Positions 24,861-36,815 of a stretch of 64,000 nt of DNA are shown here, one piece after another (position 1 is the stretch's first letter; every line of letters starts with the position of its first letter). A program made the position numbers and the translations under genes. This stretch comes from Theobroma cacao (lineage: Eukaryota; Streptophyta; Magnoliopsida; Malvales; Malvaceae). The notes under the pieces are model-generated. The model was not told the DNA's origin, searched no databases, and saw only the letters and a list, made by a program, of their open reading frames with translations. The DNA is taken from NCBI RefSeq assembly GCF_000208745.1, contig NC_030851.1, forward strand, positions 14,992,137-15,056,136, in the 5' to 3' direction.

Positions 24861-25190
24861 GTGATTTGTTCTCCATCAGGCTACTTGGGTGCCATACTTG
24901 ATTTATTTTTCGTCGGCTACTTGGGCATCGTACATGATTTGTTTCTTATTGGCTGCTTGGGTGCCGTACTTAATTTATTCTCCTTAAACTGTTTAGGCAC
25001 TATATGTGATTTATTCTCCATCGACTACTTTGGTGTTGTATGTGATTTATTCTTTATCGATTTCTTTAGCATCGTACATGATTTGTTTTCCATCGATTGC
25101 TTTAATGCCGTACGTGAATTTATTCTTCCTCGGTTGATTTGGTGCCGTACATGCTTTGCTCTTTGTCGGTTGTTTCAACACAACACATGA
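24861..25190 (+). repeat. 36-bp minisatellite in Copia leader, about nine units
   Basis: Diverged units of 36 bp, each like GGTGCCGTACTTGATTTATT plus a variable TCTYYATCG part, run head to tail. The length is a multiple of three, so one frame stays open across them and gives a 12-residue repeat of the type GCLGAVLNLFSL. There is no known protein; see findings. Confidence 0.65.
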
Positions 25191-25912
25191 TTTATTATAT
25201 CATCAACAAGGTTTTAGAAGAGCCACCTATGCAAATATTGCAATCAAAATATGGCTTAATTTGGAAGAGCATTTTTGTCAGTACCTAAATTTCGGGCCAT
25301 GACCCACGCAAGGGCCCAATAGACGTAGTCCACTAAGCCTAAACAAGCCTATTAATCTGACATGTTCATCATTCCATCATAAACTGCTAAGTCATATTTC
25401 ATAACTTAGAATCAAAATAATATTAAACATTGCCACCTCATATTGGCATACCAAACAAGTGTATATACATTATCTACAACATGTATCTTAATAATTTACA
25501 TTAGGTTTGTCTATACACAACAAAAGAATACTTGACTTCCAGCGGAGGGACTCGAACGAATGTACAACTATTGAATGCCGAGACACCTACCAAAATATGG
25601 ATACAAGTATACAAAGACACCTCATCCTAGTTATCGGCTGCCTCGTGATATGAAAACATGAAGTTGAAAACGATGAGTATAAACCCAATGAGTGAACAAG
25701 AAAGGGAACAAGCATACCATAAGGAATGTTTAACGAAATCATGATGCATTCTTTTTCAAAACAATGCAATTTGTTTTTGTTCTTATTAAAACCCCTTATG
25801 TAAACCCCACATGAGTAAATAACTTTATGAAAGGGGCTATATTCAACAAAGGATTTGGAGAGTGAAAACTTTAATAGCATTCATGCAAATCAAGTCAAAT
25901 AAAGGAGAATGC

Positions 25913-26262
25913 CTTTCTGCTGCAGCGACACTTGATTTAAATTATCAACTAACCGAGAGTTTCTTGACTGGCCGAGGGTTTCTCACCAAACCTCCTCATA
26001 TTAATCTTAATTCATTTATTCCTTAATGTTGGAAATCCATGCTCAAATATGGTAGCAAAGAAGTGGAAAATAGGGCAACAATTGATCAAAGTGAGGTGAA
26101 AAACAGAAAGTTTTTCGCTGCAGCGAGATTTTGGTTATAAAACAGAAAGTTTCTCGCTGCAGCGAGAAGCTGCAGTACTTTTCTCGTTGCAGCAAGAATC
26201 GATTTTCGTTGCAGCGAATTTTTGGCCAACCAACCCTTTCAAAACCCGAGAGTTTCTAGCTG
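25913..26262. repeat. CTGCAG-centred palindrome array in LTR copy A
   Basis: At least six CTCGCTGCAGCGAG-type words, including a perfect 18-bp palindrome TTCTCGCTGCAGCGAGAA at 26151-26168. Others (around 25917, 26116, 26183, 26206, 26253) carry single changes. Confidence 0.75.
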
Positions 26263-26474
26263 CAGCGAGAATCAGAACATCAAGAAAAAGGTTTCCTTTT
26301 CCCTTAAAACAAAGCCATCCTGCTAAATAACAACAGCAACATGTAACACATGCAAACTCCTAAATTTCAACAAATCAAATGTTCACATTTTTGCATTACA
26401 ACCATATACCATATATGAATATATATATATATATATCAATCATCATGTACACCCTCCCATTATCATCATCTCAT

Positions 26475-26560
26475 ATGCAACGGCTTATGCGCACTCCTAC
26501 TCGCACATAGCCGGGTTAGCAACAGCTTATGTGCACTCATACTCGCACATAGCCGGGTCC
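26475..26560. repeat. hairpin minisatellite in LTR copy A, two units
   Basis: Two units of CGGCTTATGCGCACTC..CTCGCACATAGCCGG type. Each unit can fold on itself, CGGCTTATG pairing imperfectly with CATAGCCG. Confidence 0.6.
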
Positions 26561-27825
26561 ACATCAACATACAAACAAGCACCCAATGCATATCATGCAT
26601 ATTGTCATATTGTGATAACACATAAAACGTTGTATAGCACATTTTCATAATATAAAATCTCTTTACCAAAGGCTTGTTCCCAAGGTACATTTTCAAAGAC
26701 AAGTTGGATAAAATCATTCACATTCCCCAAAACAAGTTTGAAATGCAAGTCCACTCATCGGTATATTATTGAGCCTTTCGCTGACTCTAATTCCCCTTAT
26801 TGTCCAAATGGGATGATGAGGCTTCCTTGAAACCTACCATCACATTAACATCACCATTATGTTAATTCACATATTATAAACCCTAAAAGATATCTTATAA
26901 CTAGCTTTCAATTGCCATTTTAAATGGCTATCTATGTTCACTACCTAATCACATTAGAGTCAATACACACTCTCAACAATAAACTCACAAATTAATCACT
27001 AAACATTATCAACACTTAAAACTCAATTCTAATTTACTACTCACCTTGATAGCTTTGTAACTTTGAAATTCTTTCCAACAATTCCCAAGCTTATTATAGG
27101 GCTTTCTTTCTCTTTCTCTCTTTAAACACTTAGCTAGTGAGAGAAAGTATGGAAGTAGGATTTTTCAAGGGTTTTAAAGTGAGAGAGTGAAAGAATACAA
27201 GGATTCTAGTCAAAAGGGCACAAAGATATGAAAACTAGAGCTAGAGAGAGAAAATTATGTAAGCTCCATATCAAGCTTCCATGGAGGTTGGAAGCAACGT
27301 GAGATGAGAAGAGAAGAAGAAGAAGAAGCTGCTGGAAATTCAAGAAGCTACTGGAAGGAGAAGCTATTTATAGCCCAAGCTTATCCACTCATTTAGAAAT
27401 TACGAAAATGCCCTTAGTATGTTAACTTGTCCTTCTCCACCCTTGTATGCAATCTTTTTACTCTTTTGACACTGGGACAAGGTCCATAATGGTCTAGAAA
27501 TATTCAAATTCATGAAAACTTAAAAATTTTGACCCGAGATGAAAAATGACCATTTTGCCCTTATTGTGAAAATCATCAAAATTTTTGTTTCCTTGTCATT
27601 TTACCCATATTTTCATCATTCATTTATGCCTTAGGCCTACTTAGGCCATAATATTGTTTAAAATCTTACTTTTATGGGTTTGGTAAGAAAATGACGAAAT
27701 TACCCCTGATTAGGGATATCGCGTATACTTCCCTTTACGAGTCTATAAAGGTCAAGGTCTCATAGATTTACTTAGGGAATTGCACCCCGAGTATATGAAT
27801 TGAAGCGATCCATTGCATTAGTACA

Positions 27826-28424
27826 AAGGACACACCCAGAGTTAGAAGTGTTCTTGAGATAGCCAACGAGGAGCTGCCTCAAACAAACCCTCGAAACTAG
27901 TGGGGACCCAGAAAAAAACTTGTGGTGGAGAAAGAGCACGAGGCAATGATGGTGTTACCTGAATTAAGTGGGGGAAAATGTCACGGTCTGTGAACTTGTG
28001 ATCAATTCAAGGAGATGGAAGGCTTAGACCAGTAGTACACCTATGTGTCACACATGCCATAGGGGCTCAAATTAGCTATGGGACGATATCACCTATGGGC
28101 CTATTGACAACTAGCATCGGACCACCATTGATTAGGGGTTTCTTGACAATCCGTACACTTGCAAAGTTGAGCCACACCCAGACAGGCCTTATAGTGCGAC
28201 ACGGATTGGCAAGCCTGGCACGTTAGCCCGACATGCTAGGACAGTTAATGAGTAGTAAAAACACGAGAAAACTACACACTTGAGTGTTGCACATACGCAC
28301 GGAGCGTGCATGGGTAGTGCAAACTGAAAGCCAACGCCAGCCTGCACAATAACAGGTCATGCACATCATAGCCTAGCGACAAGGGGTTGCGTCATGCTCT
28401 AAAACCAAGGTTTTAGGATCTAAC
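27826..28424 (+). repeat. piece of another LTR element: PPT then LTR start
   Basis: Non-coding lead-in, then AAGTGGGGGAAAA (about 27964-27977), a polypurine tract, directly followed by TGTCACGGTCTGTGAAC. This looks like the 3' end of a plus-oriented LTR retrotransposon entering its 3' LTR at 27978. The LTR is GC-richer than its surroundings and is lost after about 28420. The family is not identified. Confidence 0.45.
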
Positions 28425-31117
28425 AGATGCCACATACTTATGAGGCGAATCCAATAAGCTTGTAAGGCAATAATATCATACTTAATCAAATGTAATATCT
28501 TCAAAGTATTTTCAAAATTTATACTTTACAAAACCTCAAGTCTTCAAATATAACAATATTATACAATTCTCTATATGATACAAACTTTTCATCTAGCTAA
28601 CTTTCTTTACAAGTTAAGTTTGAATTCTTACATCAAAATTTAAAATTTATCAAAGGATATATCCTAATCTCGCTAACCAAAGCTCTTGCCAAACAAGTAT
28701 AACCCCCAAACATACAAAAATGTAAAAATCTATAAAAATAATAAAAATGATAAAAATGAGTACAACCACTCTGCAAGTAATGGACATCCCTTTAGTTGGA
28801 TTCAGCATAGTTCAAAACATTTAGGCCTAAATTACCAAAATTCATATAGATATCAAAATAAAGTTTAAAGTTATCTCATTCAAAATCATATTATTCCAAA
28901 ATTTGATTTTCATATCACAAAATTTACATAAATCCATAATATTTTGGATTTATAAGTCTCTTGTAACATGTTATGAACACGCTTAACCTTTGTGGCATGG
29001 GTCATAATCATAAACCACAATTAACCCCAGTGGTATGGGTCATAATCATATCGAAAATCACAATGAACCCTAGTGGCATGGGTCATAAGTATATCAGAAA
29101 CAACTATTGGCTGCGTTGAACATACATCATAAAAAAACCACTATTTTGTAACTAGTGGTGTGGTTTGGATATTGATCTCTAATCACAAAGTACATGTTAA
29201 CTGACTAACAATTAACTCTCATTGGCAATATCATAAAATAGCCGTACTGGGAGACAAAACAAAAGATATTTCTCATTACCCAAATTCACAAAACTGTGAT
29301 ATCCATTTTCACAAAAACACATATTGTGCACATCAAAAGCATATTCGTTTCAAACAAAATATTTTATATTTGTCTTCACAAAGATAATCATATATCATAC
29401 ATTAGACAAGATCATATTTGAATTTCAAAATTAGAAATCACACTTTACATAATTCACATTCTAAATCCAACATATGAAAATCATATATATACATTTGCAT
29501 CCAAAACCTGATTTTAACAAATCATGTGACAAAATATATTGTACATAATATACAAAATTCAAATTCACATTGAGGCTAATTTTTAGAGTGTGAAAACACC
29601 AAAGAGATATCAATCACTTGCCTAATTTTCTAAACCAAAACCAAAGGACTAATAATTGAAATCGTCTTGAAACCTATTAATTCAAAATACTTGAAATTAG
29701 AAACCAACACTACTAACTTATCAAAATGAACTATGACTTTCGGTTGGTCATTTTAAGCCATTCAGGTGTAGCACATCTTTTGCTAACCAAAACTAATTTT
29801 ACTTAAAAATTAAAATTGATTTTCTTTAATAATGTATAAATACATAAAATATTCAAAATTAATAAACTCATAGGTTAAAATACAAAATTAGTAACAAATA
29901 TAAGGTTTGATGGAAATACTTCAAATACCAATTAAAACTCAACTTTTGAATATTGTTAATGATTTTTTTTTGAAATTTACCTACTCAAAGTTAACTTGCC
30001 AAATAAATATTTATTGATACAAAAATTTCACTAAAATTCAAATAACTTGAATTTTTAAAGTTTCTATCAAAATCAGTCGAATATAGGTTAAGGAAAATAT
30101 TCAAACTAATTAAAAATGGATTTTCACAAATTTTGAAATTGTAGATTTTCATGACCATTTGGCTTACTTTAAGCACTTATAGCTCACAACCTAAGCTGAA
30201 ACCAGTGGTGTAATAAGCATTAAATTGAACCTTATATGACATAGTTTAAAACCCAAATTCATTTCAGAAATAAAGATTGTCAAAAACACAATTTTCAAAA
30301 GCCAAAAGTTACAAAATCATCACCAAAATACCGAGATTTATGGGTTTTAAGATTCAAAGAACCAACTTTGAACCTTCGATTCTCTCAACACAGCCCCTAA
30401 AGAAACAACTCAAATCATTACCGAAAGGGGGAGTTCTGGTGATCCAAAGTTAGATCATCAAAACTATTAAAAAAAAGTTTACCAATCAACTTTAAAAATT
30501 CATATCTTCCTAACCATAAAGCCAAATAAGATTCTACAAAAACCATTAGAAAAATCTTTTAAAGATCTTTCCATTGGTACCATCATGGTACTAGAATGTC
30601 ACCAAAATAGTACCGAATATGAATGGAAATTAAAGAATCACAAAATAACTTAGGGCTTTTATGCCCAAATTATGAAAAAACACAAAACCTAATCATACCT
30701 TAATAAGCACCACCTTGAATGTTTTTTTATTTTTCACTGTCTTTCTTATTCTTCTCCTAGGTTAAGTTCTTTTGACTACTTATTGTTTAAGCCTGATGAA
30801 ATAAACTGATATTAACTTTTCAACCTTTTCTTTTAAAATATGGTAATGAAAACCGACTTTAATCTCACATATATGCTTTTCTTTTAAATGTGGTAAATAA
30901 CATGATATTATATAACTAAATTAACTAAAATAATATTACTCTATTTGCTAAAAAGTCTTTTTATTCCCTTTTTATTAATAAACCCTAAGGTCATATTTGT
31001 AATTATAAAAAGTTAGACTGATATATAAATATATATTTTTATAATGTCTATAACTTAATAAATACTAATTTTTTATAACATTATTAGTTAAGTAAAATAT
31101 TTTTGAGGGGTATTACA
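28425..31117 (-). repeat. LTR-like repeat, minus orientation
   Basis: The right end reads, on the minus strand, TGTAATACCCCTCAAAAA, a very common start of plant Gypsy LTRs. Copia reverse-transcriptase sequence resumes directly to its right at about 31118. The interior is AT-rich and non-coding with a three-unit minisatellite at 28985-29095. The left end is not resolved. Confidence 0.45.
28985..29095. repeat. minisatellite, three units of about 38-43 bp
   Basis: GTGGCATGGGTCATAATCAT occurs at about 28992, 29030 (one change) and 29073, separated by variable AACCAC/AACCCY words. Confidence 0.7.
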
Positions 31118-31680
31118 ACAACAAAGCTATGTATACTTAGGATCGCACACCTGAAGGCCTCATATGAGAGAAACACACCCAAGTGGCCAAATTGGTTACA
31201 ATGTGGTGCCTTTTTGTTGTTGCTTAAGTGCGCAATTGGGAACTCCATAAGTTAGATGTCAACAACGTTTTTTTTACTTGGTGATCTTGAAAAAGAAGTT
31301 TACATGAAAATTCCTCAAGGCTTTGCCAAACAAGGGGAGCACTGAGTTGTAAACTAGTTTCCTCATCCATGGATCAACAACATAAACTTTATCTTGATTT
31401 AGGACAGTATAAGCATTCCATTAGTAGATTACTTTATCTTATGATCATGCGTCTATATATTAGTTACACATCTCGAGTCAATTTATGCACAAGTTGAGAC
31501 AACCACACTTTGATGCCATTGTACAAATCCTTGTATATCTCAAACATTTTATTACTCTGACTGATTTCATCTTAGTATCAACTGGTAGATATATTCAGTA
31601 AGGCATATGGTCAAGAACAGTTTCAAACTTTGTTGGGCAAGTTAGGCATTTCCAATCTTCATGCTCTAACTTGAGGGGGA
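31118..31680 (+). pseudogene. Copia reverse transcriptase / RNase H remnants
   Basis: The frame at about 31220-31345 reads NWELHKLDVNN then EVYMKIPQGFAKQGE, the first reverse-transcriptase block of Copia pol. After a large deletion, pieces like YRRLIGRLLYL- and TRPDISY-type words (31410-31480) and the RNase H end GQEQFQTLLGKLGISNLHA (31608-31668) follow, broken by stops. The polypurine tract TTGAGGGGGAG at 31671-31681 leads into the 3' LTR. Confidence 0.68.
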
Positions 31681-31681
31681 G

Positions 31682-32203
31682 TAAAGGAGAATTAATTTAG
31701 AACATGGGCCACACAGAAGAAAATCGTACGCACAAGGCCCGCATAAACAAATGCGCACTAACAGCCTGTCTACATAGGACAGCTTGCACGAAAGGGGTTC
31801 ACTAGCTGCTAAGAAGAGTAAAAACCAAGTAAAGTATTATAAGGCAATTAGAATACTTTCCATATTTAAGTTTTCCTTACTTGTTGATTGCTTTGCTTGC
31901 ATAACAAGTAAGCTTAGTTTTTAGGACATTTATCTTATTGTCTTTTTACTTTATTTTCACTCCAAGGAAGTCTAGGATTAGAATATTTCCTTATTTACTT
32001 TTGTTGCATTAAAAGTAAGTTTAGAATGAACTATCTCTATAAATAGTCCCTTTATGTTTCATTGTAAAATTGAACAACGTTTCCCTAATTCCATTTTCCA
32101 TTGAACAGGGTTTCCTTGAATCCATTCTCCATGGTTTTCTTAATTTCATTCCTTTTGAACAAGGTTTTCCTAATTCTATTCTTTTGTGACATTTTATTTT
32201 TCA
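31682..32203 (+). repeat. 3' LTR of Copia element
   Basis: Begins TAAAGGAGAATTAATTTAG next to the purine tract and ends ATTTTTCA. TATAAATA is at 32038-32045. It is somewhat longer than the 5' copy because of small indels. Confidence 0.72.
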
Positions 32204-32585
32204 CAGTGATCCTCATTGTTTTCATTTTTTTCCCTTTTCACTAGGTAAACCTATTCCTTTTCTCTAATGTTGTGAATTTTTTCACTTTTCATTTACTTTG
32301 GCTTGTAAAAGTGCTTTTTGTCACTATTTCACGCACTTCACTGAGTATCTCCTTTTTGTTTGTTTGTTTGTTTTGCAGATGTGTTTCATGAGGAGTTGGG
32401 TTTGAGTGGAAGGGTGGTTTAAGGCTACATGGAAAATGGGGGTTTCAGATATTGTGGGTATATGGGTGTTTTAGAATGAAAAAGGGATTTAAGTTGAAAG
32501 GTGAGATATAGGGTTCGGGTTTGAGCAAGGATTAGCTCAAATGATTTTGAAAAATTTCTTTATACTCAATGGATATGTTTATTTT

Positions 32586-32760
32586 TGGTGGCGGATCCAA
32601 GATTTTGCATGAAGGGTGGTTAAAGGTAATAATACAAGGTTATAAATCTATATATCTCAAATTATATATATATATATATATAAAATAAAAAAATTAAAAA
32701 CTAAAAAACTAAAGGGTGGCAGTCGCCACCACTTGCCACCACCTTGGCTTCGCCATTGTA
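32586..32760. mobile_element. short MITE-like element
   Basis: The left word TGGCGGATCCAAG and the right end, read inward as TGGCGAAGCCAAG, match at 11 of 13 positions and enclose about 150 bp with a TA microsatellite. The outer target duplication is not clear. Confidence 0.4.
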
Positions 32761-32765
32761 TATGG

Positions 32766-33725
32766 CATGTTTGGTTTGGTCAATGGAATTCCTTATCCAT
32801 TTTTATAATAATATTTGGTTCATGGAATAGGCATGTCAAGAGAGGTCAGAATAGTCATTACCGACCTTCCTTGGTAATTCCTATTCTTGTTGTGTTTGAA
32901 TAGAATAAAATAGTTATTAGACAAAATATTCTTAATTGCTTTTAAAAAAAATATTCTTAATCAATTTTAAAAATTACTGTCCTATTTTAGACAATTCATT
33001 CATTTTCCTCTTTTTCTTTCTCTCTTGACTGATCTACTTTTCTCATTCTCTCTCAAAATTTCCTCCATGACCAGAAGACGATAAAGGGCAACGATAGCAC
33101 CAATGTGTCCGTAATCGGATTTGGTCATGGGAACCAATGATCAAGTCCTCTAACGACTAAATTCGACTGTAAGAAGCACAAAATTGGTGCTCCATTGCAC
33201 CAACCACATTTTTGATGGCCATTGACCAGGAAAAGAGAAAAAAAATATCAAAATGAATTTCAAATAAAATTTTTTAAGGTTTTAGTAATAAAATTATATA
33301 AAATGTTTGGAATTAAAAATTAAATTAAGGGCTTAATTATAAATTTTTAATATTTTAAAATATTTTAAAATAAAAAATCATATTAATATTTTAATCATAA
33401 ATATTTAATATTTTAATAAACTATATATTTTTAATATTTTAAAAAATTAAAATAAAGAAGAAATAAATAATCATAATAAAATTTTAATTGAAAATTTATT
33501 AATATTTTAATAAATTATCAAAAAACTAATAATTTCAAATTGAAAATTATAGATTACAATAAAAAATATTTTTGTCTTTTATCACTTATTTTTTTGTTAT
33601 TACAAAACTTTTTTACCAACCAAATATTGGAATAATGTAACAATGACAATTTCATTCCACAAATCAAACAACATCATAGTAATTCATACCATATTCTATT
33701 CCTTCTCTATTTCATTATGTGTACA
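32766..33725. mobile_element. MITE-like element with ATTCC-rich inverted ends
   Basis: The left part (GTTTGGTTTGGTCAATGGAA, ATTCCT words to about 32910) and the right part (33610-33725, GGAATAATG, TTTCATTCCAC, ATTCTATTCC) are loosely inverted relatives, with AT-rich filler between. Such TTTGG/GGAAT ends are common in plant MITEs. The precise ends are uncertain. Confidence 0.38.
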
Positions 33726-35276
33726 AAACATGGTAATGTTAAATTTTCTTGAAATGGGAAGGAGAGGTAGAAGATGCAAATCTTAATTTTTGTCTTTTCT
33801 CATTTCTTTGTTGGTGGTGAAATATTAGTGGTGTTAATATAGCTTCATTTTCATTGTTTAATTCATTTTCTATTTTTATTTGTTTCATAAGTAAATGTTA
33901 TGTCAACTACCTTTGTCCCTGTGTAAAGATCATGTTAGCACGAAGGCTTGATTACACCGAATAAAACTATAAACGTTTAAGAAAGAAATTAAGTATAATT
34001 TGAGGGTTTATCTGGCATTACACCTATGAGACCCCAACCTCTATAGGCTTGTAACTAAGCATAGATGTAATAATATGAGCCAAGGGTAGTTTCGTCATTT
34101 TTTGTAATAAGCTCTCAAAAGAAAGTTTTATGATATTTTAAGGTCTAAATAGGCATAAGATTGCATAAATGACGTGTAATGATGAAAACACGAAGAAAAC
34201 TAGAAATGACAATAATTTTCACGATAGGGGCAAAATGGTCATTTTTTATCTCTAGTTAAAATTTTAAGTTTTCATGAACCCGAGCATGTCTAGACCATTA
34301 TGGATCTTGTCTCGGTGTCAAAGGAGTAAAAAGATTGCACAAAGGGTTGCATGAGAACAAGCTAACTTGTCAAGGGCATTTTCGTAATTTTAAGGGAATG
34401 GATAAGTTTGGCCTATAAATACTTTCTTCCAGCAGCTTCTTCTCCCATTTTCTAGCAGCTTCTTCTCCCATTTTCTAGCAGCTTGTCTTCTTCTTCTTCT
34501 TCTCTCTCACGTGTCTTCAAAATCTCCATGGAAGCTTGATATGTAGCTTATAAAATTTTCTCTCTCTAGCTCTAGTTTTCATACTTTTGAGCCCTTTTGA
34601 CTAGAACCCTAGTATTCTTTCACTCTCTCACTTCAAAACCCTTGGTAAAGTTTATTTCCATACTTTCTCTCACTAGTTGGGCATTTTAGAGAGAGAAAGA
34701 GAGAATTACCCCACTTATTTGGAAGCTATTAGAAGGGAATTCAACTACAAAGAAACCCAAAGGTGAGTGATGAACTAAGCTCGATTTTAAGCTATAGAAA
34801 ATGGCTAGTAATTGGGATTATGAGCTGTTTTATTGTTGAGTATGTTCATTACTTTTTTAGTGATTAAGATAGTGAACATAGATAGCCATTTAATGTGGCA
34901 ATTGAAAACTAGCTAAGAGATAGCTTTTAGGGTTCATAGTGTGTAAATTGACCTATTGCTTATGCTAATGTGATCCTAGGTTCTAAGGCAGCCCCATAAT
35001 CTCATTTGGACAATTAGGGGAATTGGCGTCATTTAAAGGCTCTACAATCAATCGGTGAGTGGATTGCCTATCAAAATCATTTTGGGAATGTGACTATTTT
35101 GTACAAAGTGTTTGAATGATTTTATACAACTTTTCTCAAAAATGAATGCCTTGGGAACAAGGTCTTGAGAAATGATTTATGTTATGACATGTGGTTATTA
35201 TGGATTTCTATGCAGCTGCATTATGTTGATATACATATATGTTTGAATATAGTGTTGTGTAATTATATTGACTCAG

Positions 35277-35400
35277 CTATGTGCGAGTAGGGAGTGCGCA
35301 TAAGCCGAGGATGACCCGGTTATGTGCGAATAGGGAGTGCACATAACCTGGTGATGACCCAACCATGTACGAGTAGGGAGTGCGCATGAACTGGTGATGA
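35277..35400. repeat. hairpin minisatellite in LTR copy B, three units
   Basis: Three units of TATGTGCGAGTAGGGAGTGC then CATAAGCCG type, the reverse complement of the units in copies A and C. Confidence 0.65.
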
Positions 35401-35644
35401 TGATGATGTGATGGTGTGTATGATGATGATGGGATGATGCGCATGATAATGATGGGTATACGTATACATATATACATATGTAAATATGTGTGTTATAGGA
35501 AATTTATGAGTAATGGTATATGGTTGTAATGCATGTGAAACTTGACATGTTAAACTTTCAAAACTTATCATGTGTTTCATGTTGGTTTGGACATTTCAGC
35601 AGGGTGATTTTTCTTTGAGAGAAAAGGGAAAATTTTCATTGGTG

Positions 35645-36185
35645 CCCTGTATTTCGCTGCAGCGAGAATCATTCTCGTTGCAGCAAGAAACTCTCGGGTT
35701 TGAGAACCTTTACCAGAACTGGTTCTCGCTGCAGCGAGAATGAATCTCGCTGTAGCGAGATCGTAACTGTAGCTTCTTGCTGCAGCGAAAAGGAATCTCG
35801 CTGCAGCGAGAAACTCTCTGTTTCATCAGTTGAATTTTGCTGCAGCAAGAATGAATCTCCCTGTAGCGAGAAACGTTCTGTTTCTGGGTCACAATTTCGC
35901 TGCAGCGAGATTCAATCTCGCTGCAACGAAAAACTTCATGTTTTGGTCTCCTATTTTGTCTAATTGCTGCCCTATCTTTCACTTCTTTGCTACCATATCA
36001 GAGCATGGACTTCCAACATTAAGGATTAAATGAGTTAAGTTTAAAATGAGGAGGTTTAGTGAGAAACCCTCGATCAGTTGAGAAACCCTCATTCGGTTAA
36101 TAACCAAATCCCAACTTTGCTGTAATGAAAATTCATTCTCGTTGTAACTACGCTGCAACGAGAATGCCTTTCCGCTACAGCGAAG
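35645..36185. repeat. paired CTGCAG palindrome array in LTR copy B
   Basis: About twelve words of the CTCGCTGCAGCGAG type occur mostly as pairs about 24 bp apart, with pairs repeating about every 50-70 bp. TTCTCGCTGCAGCGAGAA at 35723-35740 is perfect over 18 bp. Decayed members (CTGTAG, CTGCAA) show C-to-T or G-to-A changes. Confidence 0.78.
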
Positions 36186-36815
36186 ATTCGTTGTCATATT
36201 TGACTTGCTTAGTATCATTGAAGCTTTCATTCTTCAAATGGTTCGTTGTGTATGGATTCATGATTTTCAAATGATCAATCATTTAAGGACTTGATGAGGG
36301 GTTTTTAATATGAATGGAATTAAATTGCATTGTTTTGAAACAAGTGCATCATGTATTTTAAATTCTCCCTTGTTGTTGCTTGTTTCCTTCCTTGTTCACT
36401 CATTGGGTTTATACTCATCATTTTTAACTTCATGTTTTTAGATCACGAGGCAGTCGGTAACTAGGACGAGGTGTCCTTGTAGACTTATATCCATCTTTTG
36501 GTAGGTGTCTCGGCATTCAGTAGCTATACATTCGTTCGAGTCCCTCCACTGGAAGTCGAGTATTATTTTGTTGTGTATAGACAAACCTAATGTAAATTGT
36601 TAAGATACATATTGTAGACAATGTATATACACTCGTTTAGTATGCCAGTATGAGATGGCAATGTGTAGTATTATTTTGATTCTAAGTTATGAAATGTGAC
36701 TTAGCAGTTTATGATGGAATGATAAACATGTCAGATTAATAGGCTTGCTTTGGCTTAGTGGATTATGTCCATTGGGCCCATGCGTCGGTCATGGCCCGGA
36801 ATTTGGGTCGTGACA

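Larger units (their letters stand above)
25276..27825 (-). repeat. long LTR, copy A (Gypsy-like), minus orientation
   Basis: The plus-strand sequence begins TGTCAGTACC..CGGGCCATGACC and ends TTAGTACA. It is the inverted relative of copy B (33933-36815), with the same order of words: CGAGGCAG region, palindrome array, hairpin minisatellite, CTCACC, TATA. On the minus strand CTATAAATAG lies at 27363-27374 and a splice-donor-like AAGGTGAGT at 27039-27047. A length of 2.5 kb and a TGTCACGACC-type end suggest a Ty3/Gypsy LTR of the Tekay/Del kind, which is inference. No internal coding part is attached, and flanking 5-mers do not match. Confidence 0.6.
24288..32203 (+). mobile_element. Copia element, degenerate and filled by nested repeats
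   Basis: Two similar LTRs (24288-24771 and 31682-32203), a tRNA-Met-type PBS after the first and a purine tract before the second define one Copia-superfamily insertion. Of its own interior, only the leader with a minisatellite (24772-25275) and pieces of reverse transcriptase and RNase H (31118-31680) remain. The 5.8 kb between them is filled by other LTR-type repeats. No exact target duplication is evident: with an LTR start at 24290 the flanks are TAGTG and CAGTG, matching at 4 of 5. It is clearly dead. Confidence 0.72.
33933..36815 (+). repeat. long LTR, copy B (Gypsy-like), plus orientation
   Basis: From TGTTAGCACG to GGGTCGTGACA, about 2.9 kb. CTATAAATA at 34413-34421 starts a CT-rich leader, and a splice-donor-like AAAGGTGAGTG follows at 34759-34769. 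Further on come a hairpin minisatellite (35277-35400) and the palindrome array (35645-36185). The same features recur inverted in copies A and C. There is no PBS or gag to its right and 5-mers at its ends differ (GATCA, ATACC), so it is a solo LTR that lost its duplication or a recombinant. Confidence 0.62.

Noticed and set aside
24861..25190. A membrane protein encoded by the hydrophobic 12-residue repeats
   Set aside because: The frame exists only because the DNA unit is 36 bp; units have diverged without codon-level constraint and there is no upstream start context.
33908..33916. TACCTTTGT at both sides of LTR B (33908-33916, 36817-36825) as a target duplication
   Set aside because: Nine bases match, but the words do not directly abut TG and CA ends of the LTR, and 9 bp is not a Gypsy duplication length. 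Probably chance.
35700..35982. Cys-rich open frames on both strands (repeated RCSE words)
   Set aside because: They are by-products of the CTGCAG palindrome array, which reads open in several frames. There is no start context or known family, and the same LTR elsewhere does not keep them.
35645..36185. CRISPR-like spaced palindromic repeats
   Set aside because: Plant nuclear context, repeats inside an LTR, diverged units, unequal and related spacers, no cas genes.
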